The translations under genes and the position numbers were made by a program. A DNA stretch of 13,892 nucleotides from an archaeon RBG_16_50_20. GTDB taxonomy: Archaea; Thermoproteota; Bathyarchaeia; 40CM-2-53-6. Positions 6,856 to 13,752 of this stretch are shown one piece after another. The notes beneath the pieces were generated by a model that was not told where the DNA came from, searched no databases, and saw only the letters and a list, made by a program, of their open reading frames with translations. The stretch covers positions 1 through 13,892 of the forward strand of contig MEMY01000050.1 of assembly GCA_001768965.1 (NCBI GenBank), in the 5' to 3' direction. Within the stretch, counting starts at the first letter, position 1. Each line of letters opens with the position of its first letter.

Positions 6856-8040
6856 CTAAGTCACCTTCTCAAGCAATGTGTCCAGTCTGGTGAAGACGAC
6901 GTTCTGTTTGCAGAAACCTGGGAGATAGTTTGCTGCTTTGCCTGAGTTGACACCGGTGGTCTTGTATCCCATGTTCTCGATTGGTGAAACTACCATGCAA
7001 GTATCAGCCACGATTTTTCCTCCCGCTGCCTCAATGGTTTGGGTGAATCCCATCCGGTTCGCGGCTTCCTTGACCATTCTCGAGGTGCAGACCCACAAGG
7101 GCTTCTTCAGTTTCTTACCCTCCAGCTTGCGAGAGATGGTCATTATCTCCTTCAAGGAGGCGTGGGGGCAGCCAATGATCACAATGTCAGGCTCTTTTCC
7201 TGTTGAGAGTTTCGAGAATGTTTCGGCCAGATCTGTGTCGCTCACTGACAGTCTCTCCAAACCTTCAGATTTCATCAGATGAGCCTCAGGAGTCAAGTTC
7301 TCAATGTGGTATAGTGCTACCGCGCCTGATGCGGCCATTGCTGCTCCTAACCCTTTCAACTGGTCGGTATCAGCATCCTTGATTCCTCTAAAGTAGGGTA
7401 TTCTGTTCTTGACCTGTTTTCCGACTACGTAACCGAGTGCTCCAAAGTCCGCGGTGTCTTCCAGTGTGGCATTGACATCCACGAGTACCTGAGGTCTCCT
7501 GTTCTCGTCCAAGTGGAGACCGTAATTCGGAGTGACCCCACAAAACGAGGCAGCGAGTGCGGACGGTCCTCCTTCACGGTTGGTTCTGGCACCTATGACG
7601 GAGTTAGAGAATGAGATGGCTGATGACTCGGACCAAGCAATGTGCTCCCCGAATCTTGGAAGATTTCCTGCCAAGTATGGAGTGCAGGTTGCGCTGATGA
7701 CTATGCCCATCTTCTTGAACGCATTCATGATTCGGAGCTGCTTCTCTGCAAAGCTTGGAGGTATGTTCAATTCCTGCCAATCCTCAATGTCCATCCCTGC
7801 GGGATTCAGGAAGGTCACAATCTTCGCGACGGCACCTTTGTTTGCATAATCTTCGAGAAACTCAACCCCTGGATCGCCTATTGATTTGTACGAGACTCCT
7901 GCGACCTGCGCTGAGCCGACAGGGATCATCCTGTCAGCACCGTAGATGTCTCCGAGGCTGACAAGTAAACGGAACATGCGTTCCATTACTTCTCCGCTCT
8001 CTCCCGACAGGATTCGTTCTTCAGCATTCGTCAGGTGCAT
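6856..8040 (-). CDS. Phosphomevalonate dehydratase (aconitase-X) large subunit
   Basis: This is the catalytic iron-sulfur subunit of phosphomevalonate dehydratase, which opens the archaeal anhydromevalonate phosphate route. The 394-residue sequence is aconitase-X throughout: the MHLTNAEERIL opening, IPVGSAQVAG (39-48), ISATCTPYLAGN (115-126), GEHIAWSESSA, GARTNREGGPSALAAS, SFCGVTPNYGLH, WVCTSR (316-321) and DTCMVVSPI (346-354). Cys119, Cys318 and Cys348 lie in the most conserved motifs and are candidate cluster ligands; Cys291 is another. Related aconitase-X proteins act on hydroxyproline, but the split large and small genes inside a mevalonate gene series point to phosphomevalonate. ATG 8040 follows the UbiD-type gene by 8 bases, and the small-subunit ATG comes one base after this stop, so the pair is probably translationally coupled. 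Confidence 0.95.
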   Translation of the reverse strand: MHLTNAEERILSGESGEVMERMFRLLVSLGDIYGADRMIPVGSAQVAGVSYKSIGDPGVEFLEDYANKGAVAKIVTFLNPAGMDIEDWQELNIPPSFAEKQLRIMNAFKKMGIVISATCTPYLAGNLPRFGEHIAWSESSAISFSNSVIGARTNREGGPSALAASFCGVTPNYGLHLDENRRPQVLVDVNATLEDTADFGALGYVVGKQVKNRIPYFRGIKDADTDQLKGLGAAMAASGAVALYHIENLTPEAHLMKSEGLERLSVSDTDLAETFSKLSTGKEPDIVIIGCPHASLKEIMTISRKLEGKKLKKPLWVCTSRMVKEAANRMGFTQTIEAAGGKIVADTCMVVSPIENMGYKTTGVNSGKAANYLPGFCKQNVVFTRLDTLLEKVT

Positions 8041-8048
8041 TCTCCGGT

Positions 8049-9338
8049 TCAGCTCCTCTTGTCGCGTGGAAGATAGTCGTCGACGTTCAGCTTTATTGGG
8101 AGATCGGGTCGCCTGAACTCCTTCTTCCCGCCTTCGGGGGTCGTCAGGTCAAATCCAACCTTGCACGTCATCTGCGTGTCCATGTCTGAGGATGGATCGA
8201 GAGAGGATCCCTTTTCTTTCTTGGTGATCATGTTCTTGTCCGCTTGAAAACGCGTTGCCATTGCCCATTCAATCTCATTCGGGTCGTGGATGTTGATGTC
8301 ATCGTCTACGATGAAGACATGTTTCATTGACTTGTGGCCCTTGAAGGCGGCCTCTATGGCTTTCCGGCCGTCATCTGGGTTCTTCTTGTGTATGCTCACA
8401 ACTCCGTGAAGCCAAGAGCAGCCGCCTGGCGTCACTAGAACATCCTTAGCATCACAGACTTTGGCAACCTCTCTGTAGATCGTCGGTTCCCTGGGCATCC
8501 CCATCAGCACTTTGTGCTCAAGGCCGCCTGGTAATAGTGCGTGGTACATCCCCCCCTTCCTCATGAAGATCTTCTTGACTTTGGCAATTCGTTGCTTGCG
8601 GATGATGTCGAAGGTTTCGGTTAAGTCAAGGAAAGGCCCTTCATCACGTAGCTCACCAGTCAATTCAGCAATGATTACAATGTCCGAAGGGGGAACCAAA
8701 TGTCCATCAACTCGTACGAGCGGTGTTTCTTCCAAGGCATTGGCAATATCGACTTCACTAATCCCGATGTCCACTGATATCGCTGCGCTCACTAGAACCT
8801 GCACGGGTGAGGAGATGCAGAATGCAAACTCCTTCAATCCACGCTTAATGTAGGAATCAAAATGCCTCTCTAGGATTCGCAATACCAGCAGATCCTTGTC
8901 GAGAACCTGTGCACGGTGGTAGGAGAGATTGACCCCGTACTCCTTGTCATTGCACGCGACTATGCCCGAGGAAATGTAGGGTCCGCCGTCCTTTGGATAG
9001 TGAGTCAATATCGGCAGCTGACTGAGATCTGATCCAATGTCTTGATATCCGTTCGCTTCGATAGTCCTCGCCTTCTCAGGATGGTCGATCGCGTCCGTGA
9101 GCCTTGGGATAAGTTGCTCTCGGCTCGCTCCAAGTCCTATTGCGACCAGGTCCCGCGTTGAGCACACGTTAGCTACGATCGGCATGTTGAATCCTTTGAC
9201 GTGGTCAAAGAGGAGGACACGTCCGTCCAGCATCTTCATCAAAGTCGAAACTTCGTACTTCGGATCCACGGGCCTGCTAATCTTGACAAGTTGACCTCTT
9301 TCATCAAGAACTTCGACGAACTTCGCTAACTCCAACAC
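8049..9338 (-). CDS. UbiD-family decarboxylase, probable anhydromevalonate phosphate decarboxylase
   Basis: The likely reaction is decarboxylation of trans-anhydromevalonate 5-phosphate to isopentenyl phosphate, using prenylated FMN and a metal. The 429-residue protein has UbiD landmarks: SQLPILTHYPKDGGPY (106-121), GVNLSYHRAQ (135-144, where Asn and His or Arg near the cofactor are expected), DEGPFLDLTETFD (232-244, with the acidic residue of the EGPF motif), KVLMGMPREPTI and the C-terminal DDDINIHD segment. The family also includes ubiquinone-pathway and phenolic acid decarboxylases, so the substrate comes from the position beside both phosphomevalonate dehydratase subunits and mevalonate kinase. 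The cofactor-making UbiX is not in the window. The start is GTG 9338 or the next codon, TTG. The gap to the preceding kinase is 30 bases. Confidence 0.93.
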   Translation of the reverse strand: MLELAKFVEVLDERGQLVKISRPVDPKYEVSTLMKMLDGRVLLFDHVKGFNMPIVANVCSTRDLVAIGLGASREQLIPRLTDAIDHPEKARTIEANGYQDIGSDLSQLPILTHYPKDGGPYISSGIVACNDKEYGVNLSYHRAQVLDKDLLVLRILERHFDSYIKRGLKEFAFCISSPVQVLVSAAISVDIGISEVDIANALEETPLVRVDGHLVPPSDIVIIAELTGELRDEGPFLDLTETFDIIRKQRIAKVKKIFMRKGGMYHALLPGGLEHKVLMGMPREPTIYREVAKVCDAKDVLVTPGGCSWLHGVVSIHKKNPDDGRKAIEAAFKGHKSMKHVFIVDDDINIHDPNEIEWAMATRFQADKNMITKKEKGSSLDPSSDMDTQMTCKVGFDLTTPEGGKKEFRRPDLPIKLNVDDYLPRDKRS

Positions 9339-9368
9339 AATACACCGAATGGGATAGACTAGGTTTGT

Positions 9369-10301
9369 CTAGATCCCAATCATCGTGCGGAGTGCTTGAA
9401 AACCCTTCTTCTCAATTTCACTTGCGACGCGCTCTTGAAGATCCGAGTCCGGAGTGAGAGCTACCATGTAGCCTCCGCGGCCTGTTCCGGTCATCTTCGC
9501 TCCGAACGCTCCGCAGTCCCGCGCCAAGTCCACGAGCATGTCTAGCTCATTACAGGATACGCCAATTTCCTGCAAGAGCGCATGATTCTTGTTCATGGAG
9601 GTGCCGAGTTCTTGAAGGTCGAACGTTTCGAGTTGCTTCCTTGCGTTCTGAACTAACTGTGCGGCGTTCTCGAAGACAGGGGCGTATTTCTCAGGTTCTT
9701 TTTCTCTTCGTTCCTTCACGCCTGCGACTACGACCTTAGTGTCAGCCACTATGCCCGTGTTGCCCATCACTATCTCCACCGGCTTCTTGAGTTTCATGCG
9801 CTCCATGTGTTGTGAGTTAGCTTCTCGTTTGTACCAGATCAAGCCGCCGTATGTTGCTGCTGTGTTGTCGATTCCGGATGGGGTACCATGGTATCCTTTC
9901 TCTCCCTCATACGCGACCTCGTTCACCCGCTCATCCGAAAAGCCCAAACCCAGCTCGTCTGAGAACGCTCGCGCAATCGCAGCACATGAGGCGGCGCTGG
10001 CTCCGACCCCGCTTGCCGCAATCAAGTCACCCTCTAGAATTACTTTGAAGTGGTTGTGCTGCGTATCGATGCCCATGAACCGGAGCATCTTGTCGAATGA
10101 TTCCTTCTGTTCAGCCAGTTTTTCGGCCTTGTAACCTGGTGTTTCAGGTCGGTTATCCTTAATCTCGGCCCCGGAACCATTCTGTCTTTCAACTAGCGCT
10201 GTTGTGTTTGCTCCAATTGCCGATACTATTGCCGGAATGCCGTGCACAACAAAATGCTCGTTGAAAAGAATGACCTTACCGAACCCTATCCCTGTTCCCA
10301 T
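9369..10301 (-). CDS. mvk: Mevalonate kinase
   Basis: This GHMP-family kinase phosphorylates mevalonate at the 5-hydroxyl with ATP. Its 310 residues carry the three family motifs: GKVILFNEHFVVHG near the N-terminus (Lys9), the phosphate loop GVGASAASCA (98-107) and GAFGAKMTGTGRGGYM near the C-terminus. GTPSGID (139-145) supplies the catalytic Asp145. In the first motif the usual LFGEH is LFNEH, a Gly-to-Asn change that does not touch the His or Glu. ATG 10301 has only a weak ribosome binding site. An 86-base gap separates it from the decarboxylase-like gene upstream; I see no convincing promoter there, only a weak AT-rich stretch near 10318-10325. It is followed at 30 bases by the UbiD-type gene. 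Confidence 0.96.
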   Translation of the reverse strand: MGTGIGFGKVILFNEHFVVHGIPAIVSAIGANTTALVERQNGSGAEIKDNRPETPGYKAEKLAEQKESFDKMLRFMGIDTQHNHFKVILEGDLIAASGVGASAASCAAIARAFSDELGLGFSDERVNEVAYEGEKGYHGTPSGIDNTAATYGGLIWYKREANSQHMERMKLKKPVEIVMGNTGIVADTKVVVAGVKERREKEPEKYAPVFENAAQLVQNARKQLETFDLQELGTSMNKNHALLQEIGVSCNELDMLVDLARDCGAFGAKMTGTGRGGYMVALTPDSDLQERVASEIEKKGFQALRTMIGI

Positions 10302-10387
10302 GATTCAGCGCCACAAGTTAATTTCTACAGAGCCACTAGAAAAGCCGAACGGACAAGTGTGATCTGGAGAATTACTGACCATCTGCA

Positions 10388-11359
10388 CTAGAATAAGTGC
10401 TGGTCAAGCGTGCGTGCCGAGCCTCCCACTTCACTCTTTATGACCGGCACATGAACATTGGTTTCAATGTCCTGGCACACTTTCTGCAAGTATTCAGGTT
10501 GAGTGTTAAGGAAGACCGATGGGCCTGTGTCCAGTGAGAACCAGACCGGAATACCCTGATCTTCGCGCATTGCCCTGACCCTTCGGATTACGTTGATTGT
10601 CTCGGGAGCGACAAGCACGAGTCCTCGTTTTCCCGTCATCGTGACTGAGTGCAGGCTAAGCGAATCGGCTTCTGCGAGTCTGCATACGTCGCTCAGGTCC
10701 CCTTTCTTTATCGCTCGAATCATCTTTGGCAGGGCTGCCTTCACTTCTTTCACCCTCGCAGTGAAAAAGGGTGAACTAACCGATTCCTCGTGCGCCATGT
10801 CCGTCTTCACAGGCGAAGCCATTGGCACAATGCCCATCGCCAGCTTAACCCGCGTTCCGTCATCCAGCTGCCGCGCGAAGGATCTGCCGTTCTTGTTCGC
10901 GTACCAAATGGCGAAGCCTCCTACGAGGCTCCTGCTCGCTGAACCTGCTCCGAGGCGCGCAATCTCGCTCAGGCGTGATAGATCCATTTTCAAGTTGAGC
11001 GCGGTGTTTGCAGCGAGCGCAATTGATGCGAACGCGGACGCGGAAAAGCCTACCCCTTTGGCGTTTGCGAGATTGTTCTTGCTCGCTATTTTGACGCGGT
11101 CTTTGCTTTTGGCGAGCTTGCGCAACGCGTCGATGACGTTCATTACTCGTTCGGCTTCGATCCCTTTCGCAACTGAGCCGTTGATCTCAACCACATCTTC
11201 ATTGTGCTGATGGTCAAAGTCGACGGTCGCGGTTGTGGTGAGTTCTTTGGCGCACACGGAAATGCTATCGTGGAACGGAAGCCTCAGCTTCTTGTTCTTG
11301 AGGCCATGGTATTTCAGAAGCCCTTGGATTGTGTGGGCGCACGCTGTTACCTTTGCCAA
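10388..11359 (-). CDS. GHMP-family protein related to diphosphomevalonate decarboxylase, divergent active site
   Basis: The fold and order of motifs are those of ATP-dependent mevalonate diphosphate decarboxylases: LLKYHGLKN (14-22) then LPFHDSISV, NNLANAKGVGFSASAF, GAGSASRSLVGGFAIW and FSLDTGPSVFLN, which keeps the catalytic Asp. Two sites depart from the family: KYWGK has become KYHGL, and the ASSAS phosphate loop is GFSAS, losing one Ser. Relatives in archaea include phosphomevalonate decarboxylase and mevalonate 3-kinases, so the substrate cannot be named. The frame is open to TTG 11404, but TTG 11359 fits the family's N-terminus and has GGAG nine bases upstream; it gives 323 residues. 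The neighbouring dehydratase and UbiD-type enzymes make a classical decarboxylase unnecessary, so a changed role is likely. Confidence 0.85.
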   Translation of the reverse strand: MAKVTACAHTIQGLLKYHGLKNKKLRLPFHDSISVCAKELTTTATVDFDHQHNEDVVEINGSVAKGIEAERVMNVIDALRKLAKSKDRVKIASKNNLANAKGVGFSASAFASIALAANTALNLKMDLSRLSEIARLGAGSASRSLVGGFAIWYANKNGRSFARQLDDGTRVKLAMGIVPMASPVKTDMAHEESVSSPFFTARVKEVKAALPKMIRAIKKGDLSDVCRLAEADSLSLHSVTMTGKRGLVLVAPETINVIRRVRAMREDQGIPVWFSLDTGPSVFLNTQPEYLQKVCQDIETNVHVPVIKSEVGGSARTLDQHLF

Positions 11360-11408
11360 CCTAGTTTCTCCTGTGATTTCCCAGTGGAGGTTTTCAGTAG
11401 CCAAAACC

Positions 11409-11434
11409 TATATCGAGTTTAAGTCTTAAGTCTT
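11409..11434 (-). promoter_or_regulatory. Candidate promoter and 7-base tandem repeat before the mevalonate gene series
   Basis: The 120 bases between MEMO and the favoured start at 11359 hold a GATATAGG TATA-like sequence (complement of about 11407-11414). Immediately upstream of it is TTAAGTC repeated twice with a trailing TT (11419-11434 on the plus strand), containing a CTTAAG palindrome. The repeat sits where TFB or a regulator would bind. It would start the mevalonate transcript. This is pattern matching only. Confidence 0.35.
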
Positions 11435-11479
11435 GGGCAAATCAGCGCATGCCTTTTCGGACCGTCGCATTCCCGTTGT

Positions 11480-12361
11480 TCATTCGCGTGTGAATACTAG
11501 CGAGGAGTATCCTACAACGTAGCCCGACTCGCCGGTTAAGTCATAGCTTGTCTTGTGGGCGAGGAATTCGGCTTTCGTAGATCCCAACAACTTCGCTGCG
11601 GCTATGAGTGTGGTGATAGGCCCGTAGCCGCACATTGTAACCTTTTGAGTCTCGCCCAGCTCGTTCAGTGCGGCGTCATCGAGCTTCGTTATCGCCTCTA
11701 TTGCTGATCGATCCTGTTCCTCTATTCTTTCGAGCATTTCTTTCTCGTTCGTATCTCCGTGGCCTCTTTCATGGTGTGTGAAGTCACTTGAGGCGATTAT
11801 CACGAAATCTCTGTCCTTGACTTGTTCGACGATGCTCTTCGCTATTTCTCGACTGGTCTTGAGGTCCTGCATCCAACTGCATAGGGGAATGAACTTGGCC
11901 GTTCCCTTTGAGATGAACTGGATGAACGGCACCTGGACTTCAATTGAGTGTTCCGCAGAATGAGCTGACTCGTCGATGTCGATTATCTCGCTCGCTTTCT
12001 GAATATTCTTTGCTAATGGAGTGTCGATTGACGTTATGCCGAGCGGTGTCTCCCAAGCTCCGTCTGTCTGGATGGAAACCCCGCTGCCACGCCCAAAGTG
12101 ATTGGGGCCTAGAACGATGAACACTTCGGGCAGGCCATCTCCTGCCAACCTACTGTAACCGTTTGCGGCTATTGGACCTGAGTAGGGGTAGCCGGCGTGG
12201 GGCGAGACGATGCCCACGATCTTGCGCGGGCCTTTGTTCACTGGCTTGGGAACTTGCCCTGGTCCGAAGCGATGGGTGAAGCACTCGAGTATTTGCTTTG
12301 TGAGTTCTTGCTCTGTTCCGGCGTAGAATTGGCCAGCGACATATGGTTTCCGAGTTTTCAA
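11480..12361 (-). CDS. MEMO-family protein
   Basis: The protein belongs to the MEMO/AMMECR-associated family, which has the fold of class III extradiol dioxygenases. Its role in archaea is not established. The recognisable sequence begins LKTRKPYVAGQFYAG and contains VSPHAGYPYSG, LGPNHFGRG, AHSAEHSIEVQVPF, SSDFTHHE and MCGYGP. The conserved His of PHAGY and GPNHF and the Cys of MCGYGP match the metal-site residues of human MEMO1. The frame is open up to 12571, but the first 70 codons are the S2 gene read in another frame. I place the start at TTG 12361-12359, whose last two bases overlap the S2 stop (TTGA), giving 293 residues, normal for the family. The S2-MEMO-mevalonate kinase order is common in archaea, here with one gene between the last two. 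Confidence 0.93.
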   Translation of the reverse strand: MKTRKPYVAGQFYAGTEQELTKQILECFTHRFGPGQVPKPVNKGPRKIVGIVSPHAGYPYSGPIAANGYSRLAGDGLPEVFIVLGPNHFGRGSGVSIQTDGAWETPLGITSIDTPLAKNIQKASEIIDIDESAHSAEHSIEVQVPFIQFISKGTAKFIPLCSWMQDLKTSREIAKSIVEQVKDRDFVIIASSDFTHHERGHGDTNEKEMLERIEEQDRSAIEAITKLDDAALNELGETQKVTMCGYGPITTLIAAAKLLGSTKAEFLAHKTSYDLTGESGYVVGYSSLVFTRE

Positions 12362-13023
12362 AACTCGCCGCCCGCTCTCGGGGCGATGGCTGCTAGCTTG
12401 GTTTCGAAATCGTCCACGGTTGGGGTGATTGCTCCATCCTGAGCAAGTTCTCCTCTCTCCCTCAGAACCTGACGTGCGAGAAGCCAGTACACCATTGCCA
12501 GTGCGCGTCGGCCTTTGTTGTTCACGGGGATCGACAGATCGACCCCGCTGAAAACGTTGTCCGTGTCGCATAATGCGATTACTGGAACTCCAGCGCTTGA
12601 CGCTTCCTTAATCGCCTGCCAGTCTGCTCTCGGGTCGGTCACCATCACAACCTGAGGGTCAGCATGATAGGGTTGCAGGGGATTTGATATGAGACCCGGC
12701 ATGAAGCGCCCGACGATTGGAACTGTCTTCGTGATTTCACAGGATCTTTCAACGGGCGTCTTCCCATAGAGCCTGGATGAGACTATCAATGTGCGCTCTG
12801 GCTCAAATCGCCCTATGAAGCGAGCTGCCAAACGAATCTTCTCATCAGTCTTTCCGATGTTCAGGATGAAGAGTCCGTCTGGTCGTACACGGTAAATATA
12901 CGGCTCCATATCGCCGGTCTTGATTCTGGTTCCGATGTGCAGGCCGGCAGCGAGGAGCTCTTCGAGTGGAAGCAGCAGATCCTCCGACTTCGGCATTCCT
13001 TCTTTTTCTTCAACTTCAGACAT
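12358..13023 (-). CDS. rps2: Small ribosomal subunit protein uS2
   Basis: This component of the 30S subunit has 221 residues, as in archaea. The body begins LLPLEELLAAGLHIGTR and contains YIYRVRPDGLFILNIGKT, SSRLYGKTPVE, FMPGLISNP, VTDPRADWQAIKEA and VIALCDTDN, all characteristic archaeal/eukaryotic uS2 sequence. A short acidic N-terminal stretch precedes the fold. ATG 13023 has GGGGT five bases upstream and follows RpoN by 17 bases. Its stop overlaps the MEMO start. In many archaea rpoK and enolase lie between rpoN and rps2; here neither does. Confidence 0.97.
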   Translation of the reverse strand: MSEVEEKEGMPKSEDLLLPLEELLAAGLHIGTRIKTGDMEPYIYRVRPDGLFILNIGKTDEKIRLAARFIGRFEPERTLIVSSRLYGKTPVERSCEITKTVPIVGRFMPGLISNPLQPYHADPQVVMVTDPRADWQAIKEASSAGVPVIALCDTDNVFSGVDLSIPVNNKGRRALAMVYWLLARQVLRERGELAQDGAITPTVDDFETKLAAIAPRAGGEF

Positions 13024-13040
13024 GTCTACCCCGTCCTGAT

Positions 13041-13265
13041 CTAGTCGAATTGAGCACGCTTTTTCGCCGTGACTTGAGCATATCTCAGCAGGTCATCAAC
13101 AACGTCGACTTGTGAAATGAACATGCGCCGACAGCAGTATCTATTCATTCCTATGTCGTCAAGGACCTTTTTCGGTCTCTCTCCCGCTTTGACTCTTCTG
13201 GCGAATTCTTCCCAGCGATCGGCAATGAGCTTGCCGCATGTAAAGCACCGTACTGGTATGATCAT
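13041..13265 (-). CDS. rpoN: DNA-directed RNA polymerase subunit N (RPB10 homologue)
   Basis: This small zinc-binding subunit helps hold the polymerase assembly platform (with subunits D, L and P). Its 74 residues open MIIPVRCFTCGK. The zinc ligands Cys7, Cys10, Cys44 and Cys45 (RYCCRRM) form the family's atypical CX2C...CC site. The tail ISQVDVVDDLLRYAQ is also typical. ATG 13265 follows S9 by 16 bases; a GGTGA overlapping the S9 stop and a GGGG further on could serve as ribosome binding sites. It is unrelated to bacterial sigma-54, which has the same symbol. Confidence 0.97.
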   Translation of the reverse strand: MIIPVRCFTCGKLIADRWEEFARRVKAGERPKKVLDDIGMNRYCCRRMFISQVDVVDDLLRYAQVTAKKRAQFD

Positions 13266-13281
13266 CTTTTGGTCCCCAAGC

Positions 13282-13746
13282 TCACCTGTAGGATTTCTGC
13301 TCGCGTGTTCGTGCTCCGGGGCCTCCGAACTTCTTCGGCTCCTTTCTACGAGGATCCCCTGCGAGCATTGTGCGATCGTAGTTTATCATTGTCTTTCTTA
13401 ATTCCGAACTTCGCGTCCAAGTTACGAGTGCTTTGGCGATAGCCATGCGAGCGGCCTCCGCTTGCCCCATGAAACCCCCACCACTGACTCTCACGTTGAA
13501 ATCGAGTGCTTTCCATCTCTCACCGGACAATACGAGGGGCTCTGTAATCCTTACGCGAGCTATTTCCGGATTGAATGTTGGGAGTGGAATACCGTTGACG
13601 ATGACGTTTCCATGACCGGGTCTGATTATTGCGCGAGCGATCGCAGTCTTTCTCTTTCCGGTCACAAGTAAGATTCGTCTCTTCTCAGTTTTCTCGGCCT
13701 TTTCAGGCTTCTCCGCTTTCTCTACCTTTTCAACCAGCTCGCTCAT
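13282..13746 (-). CDS. rps9: Small ribosomal subunit protein uS9
   Basis: This 30S subunit protein's C-terminal tail reaches the P-site tRNA. The core runs from VTGKRKTAIARAIIRPGHG through NPEIARVRITEPL and VSGGGFMGQAEAARMAIAKAL to the canonical tail GARTREQKSYR. It has 154 residues; about 20 more than the core come from an N-terminal run rich in Glu-Lys (EKVEKAEKPEKAEKTEK), which is low complexity and probably disordered. ATG 13746 has GGAGG (complement of 13757-13761) ten bases upstream, overlapping the last codons of L13, so the two genes are closely linked. Confidence 0.97.
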   Translation of the reverse strand: MSELVEKVEKAEKPEKAEKTEKRRILLVTGKRKTAIARAIIRPGHGNVIVNGIPLPTFNPEIARVRITEPLVLSGERWKALDFNVRVSGGGFMGQAEAARMAIAKALVTWTRSSELRKTMINYDRTMLAGDPRRKEPKKFGGPGARTREQKSYR

Positions 13747-13752
13747 GCGCGT

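Noticed and set aside
10593..11210. Plus-strand open frame of 205 codons
   Set aside because: It is opposite the decarboxylase-like gene, whose motifs are clear; the predicted protein is Ser/Arg/Ala-rich without domain pattern.
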